NCBI GenBank assembly: GCA_014237145.1
Contig: JAAXOC010000003.1
Location: forward strand, 1 to 59,379
Length of the DNA: 59,379 nt
From: ANME-2 cluster archaeon
GTDB lineage: Archaea > Halobacteriota > Methanosarcinia > Methanosarcinales > Methanocomedenaceae
Reading direction: 5' to 3'
Positions 27,133-35,456 of the stretch are shown in pieces. The notes beneath the pieces are model-generated. The model made no database searches. It was not told the origin of the DNA and worked only from the letters and a program-made list of their open reading frames with translations. How positions within the stretch are numbered: the stretch's first letter is position 1; the number at the start of each line of letters is the position of its first letter. A program made the translations under genes and the position numbers.

Positions 27133-27408
27133 AATACTTTTGTGATAATAAAAAATATCACAAAGGCCGCATAATTGAGGGACATCATACTTTGTAATGA
27201 AAAGAAGGATATCCCGAGGTTCATAAATATGCTTTTCATTGACCAGGAGATACTTGAAAGAGGGTGGATTACTTTCGCAAAAAACGCAGACAAGAAGCTG
27301 AGTTTTACTGACTGCTCAATAATCGAACTGATGAAAAATAAGGGCATAGACCACCTGGCCAGTTTTGATGGTGGATTTGATGGAATTGTGTCAAGGATAA
27401 GGTACTGA
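27133..27408 (+). pseudogene. 3' fragment of a vapC toxin gene (second copy)
   Basis: Sequence from about 27133 matches the second half of the intact vapC (23806-24076) and ends with the identical FDGGFDGIVSRIRY. The codon CAA of the intact gene (AAQLRDMI) is TAA here. The N-terminal half with two catalytic acids and the antitoxin gene are missing, so it is inactive. Confidence 0.85.
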
Positions 27409-27463
27409 TACTGCCATTGAGCATTGTACTTCCTATGCAGTACAATCCGGCAGTTGCTGATTC

Positions 27464-28084
27464 TCAACCTTTTTTCGGCATATCCTCACCCCTAACCACT
27501 CCCAGCGCCTTCATCATCCGGTTCATGGTCTTGCGCATGGAACGCAGCCCCTCTTCATCCTCTGCCGCGCCCTCAGCCATCCTGTCCTGAGACCAGAAGG
27601 TCCCGCCCAGGTTGGCACCGAACGAACCACCGCCGACCGGTATCATCTCGCTGATGATATAGAAGTGGTGTATGGACTGGATGGCTATCTCCTGGCCGCC
27701 CACCCTGTCGCCGCCTACTGCCAGGGCTGCACCCACCTTATTGCGCAGGATGTCGGGGTCCTTAGCCACCACGGCCCGGCAGCGGTCCAGCATGGTCTTG
27801 GTCTGGGCGCTCAGGTTGCCCTGGTATACGGGGGTGCCGATGATGATGCCATCCGCCCATTCCAGGCCGTCGTAGAACTCCTGCATGTCGTCCTTGTGGA
27901 TGCAGCCGCTGCGCTCCTGGACGCAGTGGTCGCAGTGGATGCAGAAGTTGAGGTGTTTGCCACGGGCTGAGAAGTAGCGGGTTTGGACACTGTATTTTTC
28001 CTTAAGGTATTTGAGGGCTTCATTCACAATGTAATCTGTTGAGCCCTTCCTGGGGCTTCCTGAGACTCCAAAGATCTTTATCAT
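27464..28084 (-). CDS. Iron-sulfur flavoprotein (Isf-type, NADPH-dependent FMN reductase fold)
   Basis: The intact 206-residue copy begins MIKIFGVSGSPRKGSTDYIV, an FMN-binding P-loop. It then shows the Isf cluster motif FCIHCDHCVQERSGCIHKDD (compact CxxCxxC...C for a [4Fe-4S] cluster) and the flavodoxin-like core (IIIGTPVYQGNLSAQTKTML). Isf proteins of Methanosarcina transfer electrons from ferredoxin and reduce O2 or peroxide, so this would be a further redox-defence enzyme. It is followed on the other strand by the vapC fragment and has a twin with an amber codon at 24312-24932. Confidence 0.9.
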   Translation of the reverse strand: MIKIFGVSGSPRKGSTDYIVNEALKYLKEKYSVQTRYFSARGKHLNFCIHCDHCVQERSGCIHKDDMQEFYDGLEWADGIIIGTPVYQGNLSAQTKTMLDRCRAVVAKDPDILRNKVGAALAVGGDRVGGQEIAIQSIHHFYIISEMIPVGGGSFGANLGGTFWSQDRMAEGAAEDEEGLRSMRKTMNRMMKALGVVRGEDMPKKG

Positions 28085-28224
28085 GGTATGACTCCCTGAA
28101 AAATCTGTGTTTTTATTTATGGGTATAAAGGTTTATAAGTATTGATTGTGGGATGCTTTCTGAAATTGTTTAGGAAACTTTATATTTAGGTGGGTTTTAT
28201 AGCATAGTTTAGATAAAACATGAA

Positions 28225-28312
28225 AATCTATATTGACGGACAAGATGGAAAAACGGGTGGCAGGTATTATTTACAGGCCTACGGTACTTAAGTCCGAGGT
28301 ATAGTGACTCCT
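28225..28312 (+). repeat. Relic of an IS200-type transposase 3' end and right end
   Basis: GACGGACAAGATGGAAAAAC, then GGTGGCAGGTATTATTTACA and GGTACTTAAGTCCGAGGTAT, closely parallels 45231-45300 (CCGGACAAGATAGAAAATCG ... ACTTAAGTCCGGGGTATAGG). Only the last codons of tnpA and the right-end hairpin remain. Confidence 0.65.
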
Positions 28313-28396
28313 ATCCCCCCCATAGCTACATCGGACACCATTCAGCTTGCTGCACCCCTTGCATGATATATCCCCCATGCTCCGCCTTATGCATCT

Positions 28397-30991
28397 TTAA
28401 GAAGCCACGTTTTCAAAAATCAGGTGATCGTTAATTTCATCAAGAAATTTGCTTTCTCTACCTTCTTGTGTATAAATTATTGCTTCTTCTTTTGCTCTTG
28501 TTATCGCAACATAAAACAATCGCCTCTCTTCTTCCTCTTTTTCTTTTCTACTACCCTTGATAGCAGGTTCAAAAATGTCAGGATTTTCTAATTCACTGGG
28601 AAAACCATAAAGACCTTCAACAACATCAAAAATGAAAACAACCTTTGCTTGCAAACCCTTACTTTTATGAACTGACATAAAGGGAACGCTGTTGGAATAT
28701 TTTAATTCTGTGGAAATGCTTACACCCTTGGTGTTTGCATATTCAAATAATTTCTCCCTCAATCTGGGATTGCTTACGATTCTGGCAAGAATCATAATAT
28801 CCGCTGGTTCATATCCGTTTTGCCTGTATGCCTCTATTTTATTGACACAATGTTGAACCATCTGGCCGTAATAGACCATCTGGTTGGCATAATTTGATTT
28901 ATGGGTAGACTGTTGTTCAAATGAATACACTGTTACAGGTATCACACTTTCATCATTAGCCAAGGTTTTCTTTTTCAGTTGAGATGAACCATTTTGTTTT
29001 ATGATCTCTGCACCGGTGTCAACAATTGATTTAACACTTCTATAATTGACAGTTAGATCAGTTCTGGCAGGATGGTCAAAGTAATCAGAGAAATTAACAA
29101 AAAAATCAAGATCAGAACCTGCAAAACCCATAATGCTTTGCCAATCATCACCAACAGAAAATAGTTTACAATTACTATTTTTGTCCATTAATGATTTGAT
29201 AAGTTCATACCTTTGCGCACTGATATCTTGATACTCATCTATGAGAATGTGGTCTAAAATGTCTTTATATAAGGTCTCATTTTGTTTCAGTTCTTTTACA
29301 GCAAGATTAATCATATCTGAAAAATCAATTTGGTTTTTAGAACGCAAATCATTTTCATAAGTGGTGTAAATCTTAATAGCCAGATGAACAAATGCTTTCT
29401 GTTTTTGAGACCACCTTTCATTTGATAATCTTTTTTCAATATCTGCTGGCGATAAACTATATGTTTTAGCAATGGTTATGAAGGTTCCAATGTTCAAAGG
29501 CAATTTTTCTATAGATTTCCGGCAATCCTCCCACACTTTGGAAATCAGCTTTTTATAAGGCACAGGTGAGAATTTGAAATCTTTGTCAGGATACTTTTCC
29601 TTTAACGCTTCTAACATCTTATTTTGAAGATTTTGAATAAACTCCTTTTCTTTAAATTCCCAATATGTAGTTTCAACTAAAGAATATTTGTTTTGTTCAG
29701 CAAATGCTTTTTTCTTTGCGTTCATATCTCGGTTATATTTTTCAGAGGGATTGTCACCTTCAAACCATTCTGGAACCTTTCCATTTTTATCTGTGCCCCA
29801 ATGCTCTATATACAGGTCATAGTCAGGAAAGAAAAAATCTGGTCTCGGAGTATTATATTCCCCATTTTCCCCAATGTACTTCATCCATTCAGCAGGATTT
29901 TCATAAAGAATCCGTATCTTACTCTCATTTAAATCATGCGTTATGAAAAAATTAATTATTGCCCTTTCTGCCTCACTCTTTACTTTTGTACCATCAAGTG
30001 CAGTATAAGTCAAATTGCGCATATACTTGTAATATTCTTCTTTTTCTTCAAAGGCAGTTTTAGGCTTAGCTTTTTCATTATTCCCATATGATTTCATATA
30101 ATTGATAATATCATTTTGGAATTCTGCATCCTTTTGAGCATCGTTATAAGTAGAAATGATCCGACTTCGATAGCGATTCTCGAAATTGCCCCCTATTAGT
30201 TGCATGTCAGGTAAATCTCTATTTGAGTCTTTATATGACTGTTTTAAAATTTGCAAACCAAATGAATGAAAGGTTTTTACTTCTACGTCCGTATCAAATC
30301 TTTCATTTAGCCTATTTCTTATTTCCTGTGCGGCTTTATTCTGATATGCAAGAACCAGGATTCTTTTTGGATTTATTGTGTCTGGTTTTCTTTCAATAAG
30401 ATAAGCAATCCGTGTTATCAACACTTCCGTCTTTCCAGAACCAGCCCCTGCAACTACTAAATTATGCGTATCGTCAATAATTACAGCCTTTTTTTGAGAA
30501 TCGTCTAAAGGGAAAGGAGATTTCTTAAATAAATAGTCGTATTCGTTCATCCTTTTTTCAACAAAATATTCATTCGAAAAGTTTACAACATTTTTTTTGA
30601 ATACTGAAATTGCAAAAGAGGATTCAGTAACAAAGCGAATGAACGAACTTTGAAAAAATACGTTGTTTGATTTTAAAAATGAAAGCGAATCCAAACAAAA
30701 ATCACATCTTTTAATTAAGTCTCTTCGTGTATGATAGGTTAGATACGTGTCGTTTATTGACTCATGGATATCCTTTATATGCACAATCCATTTTTTTATA
30801 TCATTTTCGACATTCTCAAGGATTTCCTCTTTCAATGACGTTAAATTTCTTTTTTGTTGAGTAGCTTTTCTAATTATAAGAACACCCAACAATACAGGTA
30901 TTAAAAGAAAACCAAGTATTATCAATCGGTTTTGGTGTTTTATTTTTGAGATTATGCCTTTAAGCTCTGTGAGATTATCATCCAATGTCAT
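28397..30991 (-). CDS. Membrane-anchored UvrD/Rep-type helicase with inserted nuclease domain
   Basis: The 864-residue protein has a transmembrane helix at residues 23-40 (LIILGFLLIPVLLGVLII) and a helical linker. The superfamily 1 helicase core shows Walker A AGAGSGKT (181-188), motif Ia LVLAYQNKAAQEI, Walker B/motif II ILIDEYQDIS, motif III FSVGDDWQSIMGFAG, motif V VPFMSVHKSKGLQAKVVFIF and motif VI FYVAITRAKEEAII. Between motif Ia and motif II lies an insert (about 330-450) with E340, RPDFFFPDYDLYIEHWG (D385, E396) and K402, which fits a PD-(D/E)XK nuclease. It is likely a DNA-processing or defence helicase near the membrane. It has no partner genes. Confidence 0.82.
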   Translation of the reverse strand: MTLDDNLTELKGIISKIKHQNRLIILGFLLIPVLLGVLIIRKATQQKRNLTSLKEEILENVENDIKKWIVHIKDIHESINDTYLTYHTRRDLIKRCDFCLDSLSFLKSNNVFFQSSFIRFVTESSFAISVFKKNVVNFSNEYFVEKRMNEYDYLFKKSPFPLDDSQKKAVIIDDTHNLVVAGAGSGKTEVLITRIAYLIERKPDTINPKRILVLAYQNKAAQEIRNRLNERFDTDVEVKTFHSFGLQILKQSYKDSNRDLPDMQLIGGNFENRYRSRIISTYNDAQKDAEFQNDIINYMKSYGNNEKAKPKTAFEEKEEYYKYMRNLTYTALDGTKVKSEAERAIINFFITHDLNESKIRILYENPAEWMKYIGENGEYNTPRPDFFFPDYDLYIEHWGTDKNGKVPEWFEGDNPSEKYNRDMNAKKKAFAEQNKYSLVETTYWEFKEKEFIQNLQNKMLEALKEKYPDKDFKFSPVPYKKLISKVWEDCRKSIEKLPLNIGTFITIAKTYSLSPADIEKRLSNERWSQKQKAFVHLAIKIYTTYENDLRSKNQIDFSDMINLAVKELKQNETLYKDILDHILIDEYQDISAQRYELIKSLMDKNSNCKLFSVGDDWQSIMGFAGSDLDFFVNFSDYFDHPARTDLTVNYRSVKSIVDTGAEIIKQNGSSQLKKKTLANDESVIPVTVYSFEQQSTHKSNYANQMVYYGQMVQHCVNKIEAYRQNGYEPADIMILARIVSNPRLREKLFEYANTKGVSISTELKYSNSVPFMSVHKSKGLQAKVVFIFDVVEGLYGFPSELENPDIFEPAIKGSRKEKEEEERRLFYVAITRAKEEAIIYTQEGRESKFLDEINDHLIFENVAS

Positions 30992-31376
30992 TTTAACCTA
31001 ATTTTGTATTTAATCTTAATAACTATACCCTGCAGCTCTGCTGCGGTTGGGACAAAACGTAGTATTAACTTTAACCGAAAGTACATATTAATATGTATGG
31101 CAGAGTTAAAACATGCATGCCACTGTGTTTATAAAATTTGGTACCATATGGTTTTTTGCTACATAGCGACGATCTGACAATTCAAAATCAACCGCATCCC
31201 ACCTAAAACACTTAAAAATCAAGCGTAACTACACAAAAATAATGAACCTGCGAGAACCATGCCATCAAGTCGTATTCAACATTCAGATAGATGAATCATT
31301 AGTAAAGTTGGTATTTACTTCACTATGCAAATACTATAAATGATATAATACCTACAGGAATTATAGGCAATTAACA
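30992..31376. other. Intergenic region with a shared repeat
   Basis: Apart from the repeat at 31182-31275, only an AT-rich promoter-like region is seen before the plus-strand antitoxin gene (ATACTATAAATGATATAATA near 31330). Confidence 0.45.
31182..31275. repeat. Non-coding repeat shared with 22384-22500
   Basis: AAAATCAACCGCATCCCACC then TAAAACACTTAAAAATCAAGCG and AAAATAATGAACCTGCGAGA parallels 22384-22483. Both copies end with CCATCAA(G/A)TCGTATTCAA, which is also the flank of the PAPS-reductase-like copies. Confidence 0.65.
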
Positions 31377-31562
31377 ATGTCTGCTACAACAATAGCTGTA
31401 TCTTCGGAAACAAAAGAATTATTACGTCAATTTGGGGAAAAGGGTGAGAGCTACAACAATATAATCAGAAAGCTCATCAAAGAAGCCGGCTGGAAAAAAT
31501 TGGACAACCGATGGAACAAAATACTTGAAAATGATGAGTTCATTTCGCTGGACAAACTGTAA
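31377..31562 (+). CDS. VapB/RelB-type antitoxin, 61 residues
   Basis: The protein MSATTIAVSSETKELLRQFG then EKGESYNNIIRKLIKEAGWK has a ribbon-helix-helix-like layout (a beta strand TTIAVSSETKELL, then two helices) common in archaeal antitoxins. Its TAATG overlaps the start of a RelE-like reading frame, which is truncated. The antitoxin is complete, so it could still autoregulate or neutralise a related toxin. A TATA-like element lies about 40 bases upstream. Confidence 0.75.
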   Translation: MSATTIAVSSETKELLRQFGEKGESYNNIIRKLIKEAGWKKLDNRWNKILENDEFISLDKL

Positions 31563-31699
31563 TGTATCCTGTAATCGTTTCCCGTACTTTCCAAAAGCAA
31601 TTCCACTCCCTGCAAAAACAATTACAAAAAAGGATCAGAAATGTGCTGAAAGAGCTGGAAATATATCCTAACCAACCAAGATCAGGTGCAGATATATAA
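31562..31699 (+). pseudogene. Truncated RelE-type toxin
   Basis: ATG 31562 opens MYPVIVSRTFQKQFHSLQKQ, LQKRIRNVLKELEIYPNQPR, SGADI and a TAA. It matches the N-terminal half of RelE/ParE toxins (V-S-x-x-F-x-K-x-x-x-x-L...R-I...L...P). About 40 C-terminal residues with catalytic basic residues are missing. The break coincides with the shared flank (AAAGCCACTGACAACACCAA) that precedes the PAPS-reductase-like gene, so that segment's arrival truncated it. Confidence 0.75.
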
Positions 31700-31743
31700 A
31701 GCCACTGACAACACCAAGCCGTATTCAAGCCAGGGGTCCGTAA

Positions 31744-33657
31744 CTACCCCTCTAAAATCCTGCCCACATACCGAACAGCCACACATACCTCATCGCACAC
31801 CCCGCACCCATCACACTGCTCCGACACCCTGATGCGCCTATCCTCAAAACTAATAGCATGTTTCGGGCAGGCCTTCTCGCATATCCCGCAACCAGTACAC
31901 TTCACCGCCCTCGTCAACTGCCTGGCAGCCGCTTCAAAAAGCTTCTCAGTCGTCCCCCTGTCCCCCGCAGTGACCTGGAAAGTACCATCCGTGTACAGCT
32001 TCACACTCCCTCCACCTGTCAGGACCACCAGCACACCCAGTTCATCCGAATAACGGACCTCACCCAGCATCCGCATCATTTCCACAGCACCCACTGGCCT
32101 GGCCCCCCTGGCAGTGCCCTCAATACTGTACCCGCCGGCCTTGCATGGAGATATGCCCGAGACCACCCTTATACGGAAAGCCTCAGCCTCAGACCCTGCA
32201 TCCTTTGGGACAATATCAATACCCAACTGCCGGGCCAGCAATTTCATCTTGGGGGGATGCTCCCGCCAGCGCCAGAACCCATGGTCGATGTACCCGCCCG
32301 GGAGCCCCAGGCTCCCAGCCCAGTCACGCAGGTATGTATCCCACTTCTGGTACAGGTCAGGGTGCAGCTCAAGCATGCGCCGGAATTCCGCACCCAGGGC
32401 CGCCGGGCACAGCCAGCAGCCCACCCGCTCGAACCCCATGTCGTACAGTGGATTATATTCCAGGCCCCGCCAGTGTATGTACAGCCACACCTCAAGCGCA
32501 CGCCAGTCGCGGATGGGATACACATTCACCTGCCCCGGCACCAGTGGATTTCCCTCAGTGGCAGGGATGCGGGCACGGCTGAATGATTCGTACTTACGCT
32601 TGCCATCAATGGTCAGGTAATTTCCCTTCTCTGGTATCTCACCAGCAGGGGCCAGCTTGCAGACCTTGCAGCACCACCTGTAATCCTTGGCAGGGGGCCC
32701 GAAATCTGGCAAGTGCTGCCAGAACACATCCCCTGCATCCAGCTCATCCAGGTCAATGTCATTATCATGGCAAAACTGCCGCGCATATTCCACAGTCTCA
32801 GGGAATTCCAGGCCAGTGTTGATGAAATATGCCTTAGGGCTGTGTTTCAATGCGCTTTTGGTCAGGTCCAGCACCACCAGGCTGTCCTTACCGCCGCTGA
32901 AGGACACATACACGGGTCTACCACGGTATTCCTGCTGGTTGGCCATGCCCTTTACAGTGTTCATGGCATTTTTGCCCAGGCGTTTGATGGCAGGTGCGTT
33001 AGCCCTGACAACCTTGTCCATTATGGGAACCACATCCTTTAACCGGGCCCGGCTTTTCCCTATCTTCCTGACCCTGACCGCAGGTGTGGCGGTTAGTTTC
33101 ATCGCTTTGGCATCCAGCAGTGCAAAACCCACACCCGTCATTTTGCCCTTCCTGACAATGATATCATCACCCTGCCTGATATCATCCGAACACCACTGTA
33201 TCATATCAGAACTAACGGTCTTGCCGCTGAGATGGCCGGGAACATCTGACAGCTCAACGGTCCTGTGCCTGGTATATTGTGCCATAAGGGCAGCCCCATC
33301 CATTGAAAGGTCGAACTGCCAGTCCAGGATTTTCAGGTCAAAGCGCAGTATCCCAAACACCAGGGCGTCCACTATTACCTGGTCGGTCTTATCCTCACCA
33401 CCAATTTTATTGAGCAGGATAATACGCTCACCCAGCGGGTCAATGCCGTAGCGGGCAGTCAGGATATCATGCAGGATGCCGCGCTCGTAAGGTGAGCCAA
33501 ACTGCACATCTCCGGGCAGTCCCAGGTCAATTCTCTCGCCTGTTGAACCACATAGTGCACACTCGATACTGATAAGCGGGAGATTGCAGTTCGGGCACCA
33601 GTGAATGAATGCATCTTTTCCGGGTTTGAATTGTCTTTTATTACGTTGTTCGGTCAT
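31744..33657 (-). CDS. PAPS-reductase-family enzyme with zinc ribbon, PUA-like and ferredoxin domains
   Basis: The intact 637-residue protein has an N-terminal zinc ribbon (WCPNCNLPLISIECALCGST), a PUA-like segment near 170-215 (GDDIIVRKGKMTGVGFALLD), and a PAPS-reductase PP-loop domain (VYVSFSGGKDSLVVLDLTKS near 240) with DYRWCCKVCKLAP. It ends with two ferredoxin motifs (CTGCGICEKACPKHAISFED; CDGCGVCDEVCVA). This multi-domain form is typical of methanogens and is thought to act in sulfur assimilation or transfer; the substrate is not proven. Two dead partial copies lie at 21550 and 22501, all sharing the same downstream flank. It is the only functional copy in the window. Confidence 0.88.
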   Translation of the reverse strand: MTEQRNKRQFKPGKDAFIHWCPNCNLPLISIECALCGSTGERIDLGLPGDVQFGSPYERGILHDILTARYGIDPLGERIILLNKIGGEDKTDQVIVDALVFGILRFDLKILDWQFDLSMDGAALMAQYTRHRTVELSDVPGHLSGKTVSSDMIQWCSDDIRQGDDIIVRKGKMTGVGFALLDAKAMKLTATPAVRVRKIGKSRARLKDVVPIMDKVVRANAPAIKRLGKNAMNTVKGMANQQEYRGRPVYVSFSGGKDSLVVLDLTKSALKHSPKAYFINTGLEFPETVEYARQFCHDNDIDLDELDAGDVFWQHLPDFGPPAKDYRWCCKVCKLAPAGEIPEKGNYLTIDGKRKYESFSRARIPATEGNPLVPGQVNVYPIRDWRALEVWLYIHWRGLEYNPLYDMGFERVGCWLCPAALGAEFRRMLELHPDLYQKWDTYLRDWAGSLGLPGGYIDHGFWRWREHPPKMKLLARQLGIDIVPKDAGSEAEAFRIRVVSGISPCKAGGYSIEGTARGARPVGAVEMMRMLGEVRYSDELGVLVVLTGGGSVKLYTDGTFQVTAGDRGTTEKLFEAAARQLTRAVKCTGCGICEKACPKHAISFEDRRIRVSEQCDGCGVCDEVCVAVRYVGRILEG

Positions 33658-33821
33658 TTGGTATGTAAGTATTGCAGGTATATATCGTTAAAACTACCAT
33701 TATATCCATTACCGGATTTCATTTACGTATAGGAAAGTATATACTTTCCTGCAGGCTTAGAAAATGCGCACAAAGTGAGCATTTTCTTGAATTTTACCTG
33801 CCGATTGGAATGAACACACAA

Positions 33822-33893
33822 TGGACCCGGCGGGATTCGAACCCGCGGCCTTCACGTTGCGAACGTGACGATCTACCCCTGATCTACGAGCCC
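33822..33893 (-). tRNA. tRNA-Ala (anticodon CGC)
   Basis: On the minus strand a 72-base cloverleaf folds: acceptor GGGCTCG/CGGGTCC with wobble pairs, D-arm GATC-AGGGGTA-GATC, anticodon stem TCACG/CGTGA with loop TTCGCAA (anticodon CGC), T-arm GCGGG-TTCGAAT-CCCGC, discriminator A. CCA is not encoded. There is no intron. It lies upstream of the PAPS-reductase-like gene on the same strand. Confidence 0.93.
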
Positions 33894-33930
33894 AAAAAAG
33901 AAATTATCGGGACATTTTCCTGCTCTAAAT

Positions 33931-34072
33931 CCAGTTATAGTCAAAAACCAAACAATTCAAACCATCTTTGCGGACTTCGCGCTCTTTGCGGTGACCAAAA
34001 TCATACACCGCAAAGGACGGTAAAGAGCAAAATGTTCAGGATTTATGTTCCTGACTATAAACCAGTAACTGG
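33931..34072. repeat. Nested dyad-symmetric repeat (CTCTTTGCGGTG type)
   Basis: The inner arms GCTCTTTGCGGTG (33981-33993) and CACCGCAAAGGACGGTAAAG (34006-34025) are complementary, and the outer arms TATAGTCA and TGACTATA are perfect complements enclosing them. CTTTGCGG also repeats directly within the left arm. It fills the gap between tRNA-Ala and the aEF-1beta gene, both on the minus strand. Confidence 0.75.
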
Positions 34073-34085
34073 TTATCATTAAATA

Positions 34086-34352
34086 TTACAGGCGCCCCAG
34101 TTCGATCACTGAAACACTTTCAACTTCATCGACTGCTGCAAAAGCTTCTTCCACCTTATCGGTACCACCTTCGATATCACCCACGACGACAACGGCAATA
34201 ATGGCTTTCAGGCCAAAGGCTATGGGCTCCTCTGAAAAACCGTGGAGTTTTACACCCTCAGGTATAACTGCTTCCAGTCTCCCTTTCAGGGCTTCAAGGT
34301 CGGTTTCCACGCCAGCCGGCATTATCTTGATCTTAGCTGCTACTTCGCCCAC
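34086..34352 (-). CDS. Translation elongation factor aEF-1beta
   Basis: An 88-residue protein from GTG 34352 (GAGGTGA 6 bases upstream): MGEVAAKIKIMPAGVETDLE ... PIAFGLKAIIAVVVVGDIEG ... VESVSVIELGRL. It has the alpha-beta sandwich of the EF-1beta guanine-exchange domain; archaeal forms consist of just this domain and recharge aEF-1alpha with GTP. A longer frame upstream is not used because it overlaps the zinc-finger gene. It is directly downstream of that zinc finger gene, a pairing conserved in archaea, so both are in one operon. Confidence 0.92.
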   Translation of the reverse strand: MGEVAAKIKIMPAGVETDLEALKGRLEAVIPEGVKLHGFSEEPIAFGLKAIIAVVVVGDIEGGTDKVEEAFAAVDEVESVSVIELGRL

Positions 34353-34362
34353 AGTATTCACC

Positions 34363-34530
34363 TCAGGGTCCCTGGAACTGGCATCCCGGACACGTATACG
34401 GGTTACTCTGGTGCCTACACATTGCACATCTTCCAATTTCCCTGCCACATGATGGGCACGGGAAACGCACATACCCTTTCTCGATAAGTTTTACTCCACA
34501 TGAAATACAGTACTCTGCTTTCTGGGTCAT
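34363..34530 (-). CDS. Small zinc finger protein (HVO_2753-like), upstream of aEF-1beta
   Basis: A 55-residue protein: [20 protein letters not shown] then [20 protein letters not shown] and ending [11 protein letters not shown]. The paired CxxCG motifs (CISCG, CPSCG, CAMC, CPGC) form two zinc sites as in the archaeal DUF1610/HVO_2753-type proteins. It ends 10 bases before the aEF-1beta start. The family is nearly always beside this gene and is inferred to act with the ribosome or translation factors. Confidence 0.88.
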   Translation of the reverse strand: MTQKAEYCISCGVKLIEKGYVRFPCPSCGREIGRCAMCRHQSNPYTCPGCQFQGP

Positions 34531-34579
34531 CCTTGTTAATTCTCCTATTAGATTTCGGTATTAGTATGATTATACTGAC

Positions 34580-35239
34580 TTAAAACTTGCTCTTGCCATA
34601 TATCAATGTGCCTCCGGTAACACCGCCTTTCAACGCTTCGATAACTCTATCAAAGTACCTGCCGTTTATCACCATACAATCCATTCCATGTGTCATAAGG
34701 AAAGCGGGCAGCCCCTTATCTACACAGGTCTCCTCACTGCCAGCCAAATCGTCGGCATATATCTGCTGCACCAGTTCACCATCCAGGTAAATACCATCTA
34801 CATCTGTGACCTTTATCAGTATGCTGCCGGTCCTTTGTGCAACCCAGGCCGAAATGGTATCTGATGTCACATCCCATGAGTGTTCCAGGCCGCTGTCGTA
34901 ATAGCGTAATATTGTATATGGCAGCAAAATATTTAAACCCGGTTCGTGCATCTCCAGGTCATTAGTAAGTGGTACGCCTGAGATGTCTGACAGGTAATAG
35001 GCATACTGTTCCATGGCAAGTATTGCCATCCAGTGTGCCGCATCCCCTGAAATACCAGATATCTCCTGGAAATTCCTTACATTGTCTGCGAATACGGACC
35101 CACCTGGAATAATAAGGACTGATTGTAGGTTCTGGCAGATTATATCATTGACCGTCCTGATAAGTGGGGAGGCACAGTCCATCAGGCTGCCACCCAGTTT
35201 TATTACTACCCTGGAGTTATCAGTCATTATGGTGGTCAT
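34580..35239 (-). CDS. mfnE: Methanofuran-biosynthesis kinase MfnE-like (amino acid kinase fold)
   Basis: The 219-residue protein has the amino acid kinase fold: VVIKLGGSLMDCASPLIRTV at the N-terminus, IIPGGSVFADNVRNF, DAAHWMAILAMEQYAYYLSD, and GSILIKVTDVDGIYLDGELV for nucleotide binding. Its length and lack of an extra regulatory domain match the 5-(aminomethyl)-3-furanmethanol phosphate kinase MfnE, which acts in making methanofuran, the C1 carrier of methanogenesis. The assignment is by resemblance; another small kinase of this fold is possible. It starts alone, with a gap to the mmp cluster upstream. Confidence 0.75.
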   Translation of the reverse strand: MTTIMTDNSRVVIKLGGSLMDCASPLIRTVNDIICQNLQSVLIIPGGSVFADNVRNFQEISGISGDAAHWMAILAMEQYAYYLSDISGVPLTNDLEMHEPGLNILLPYTILRYYDSGLEHSWDVTSDTISAWVAQRTGSILIKVTDVDGIYLDGELVQQIYADDLAGSEETCVDKGLPAFLMTHGMDCMVINGRYFDRVIEALKGGVTGGTLIYGKSKF

Positions 35240-35456
35240 TGGTGGGCTAACATATATATGCTGTCAATATTCACGATGTACAGGCATGTCTTATTATTTA
35301 CTTCAATTTCCATCACAGCTGTTCAATTTGCACACACACCTGCTAATCCCCAGCGCCGGCGTTGGGCAGGCAAGAAAATCCCCCCTATGATGGACTAACT
35401 TGAGTATACAAATTCATACATTGATCACAAAAAATATCCGAACATGAAAAACCGTT

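Noticed and set aside
34353-34472. Upstream extension of aEF-1beta ([15 protein letters not shown]...)
   Set aside because: This reading overlaps the well-supported 55-residue zinc finger gene in another frame, and the ribosome binding site GAGGTGA points to GTG 34352.
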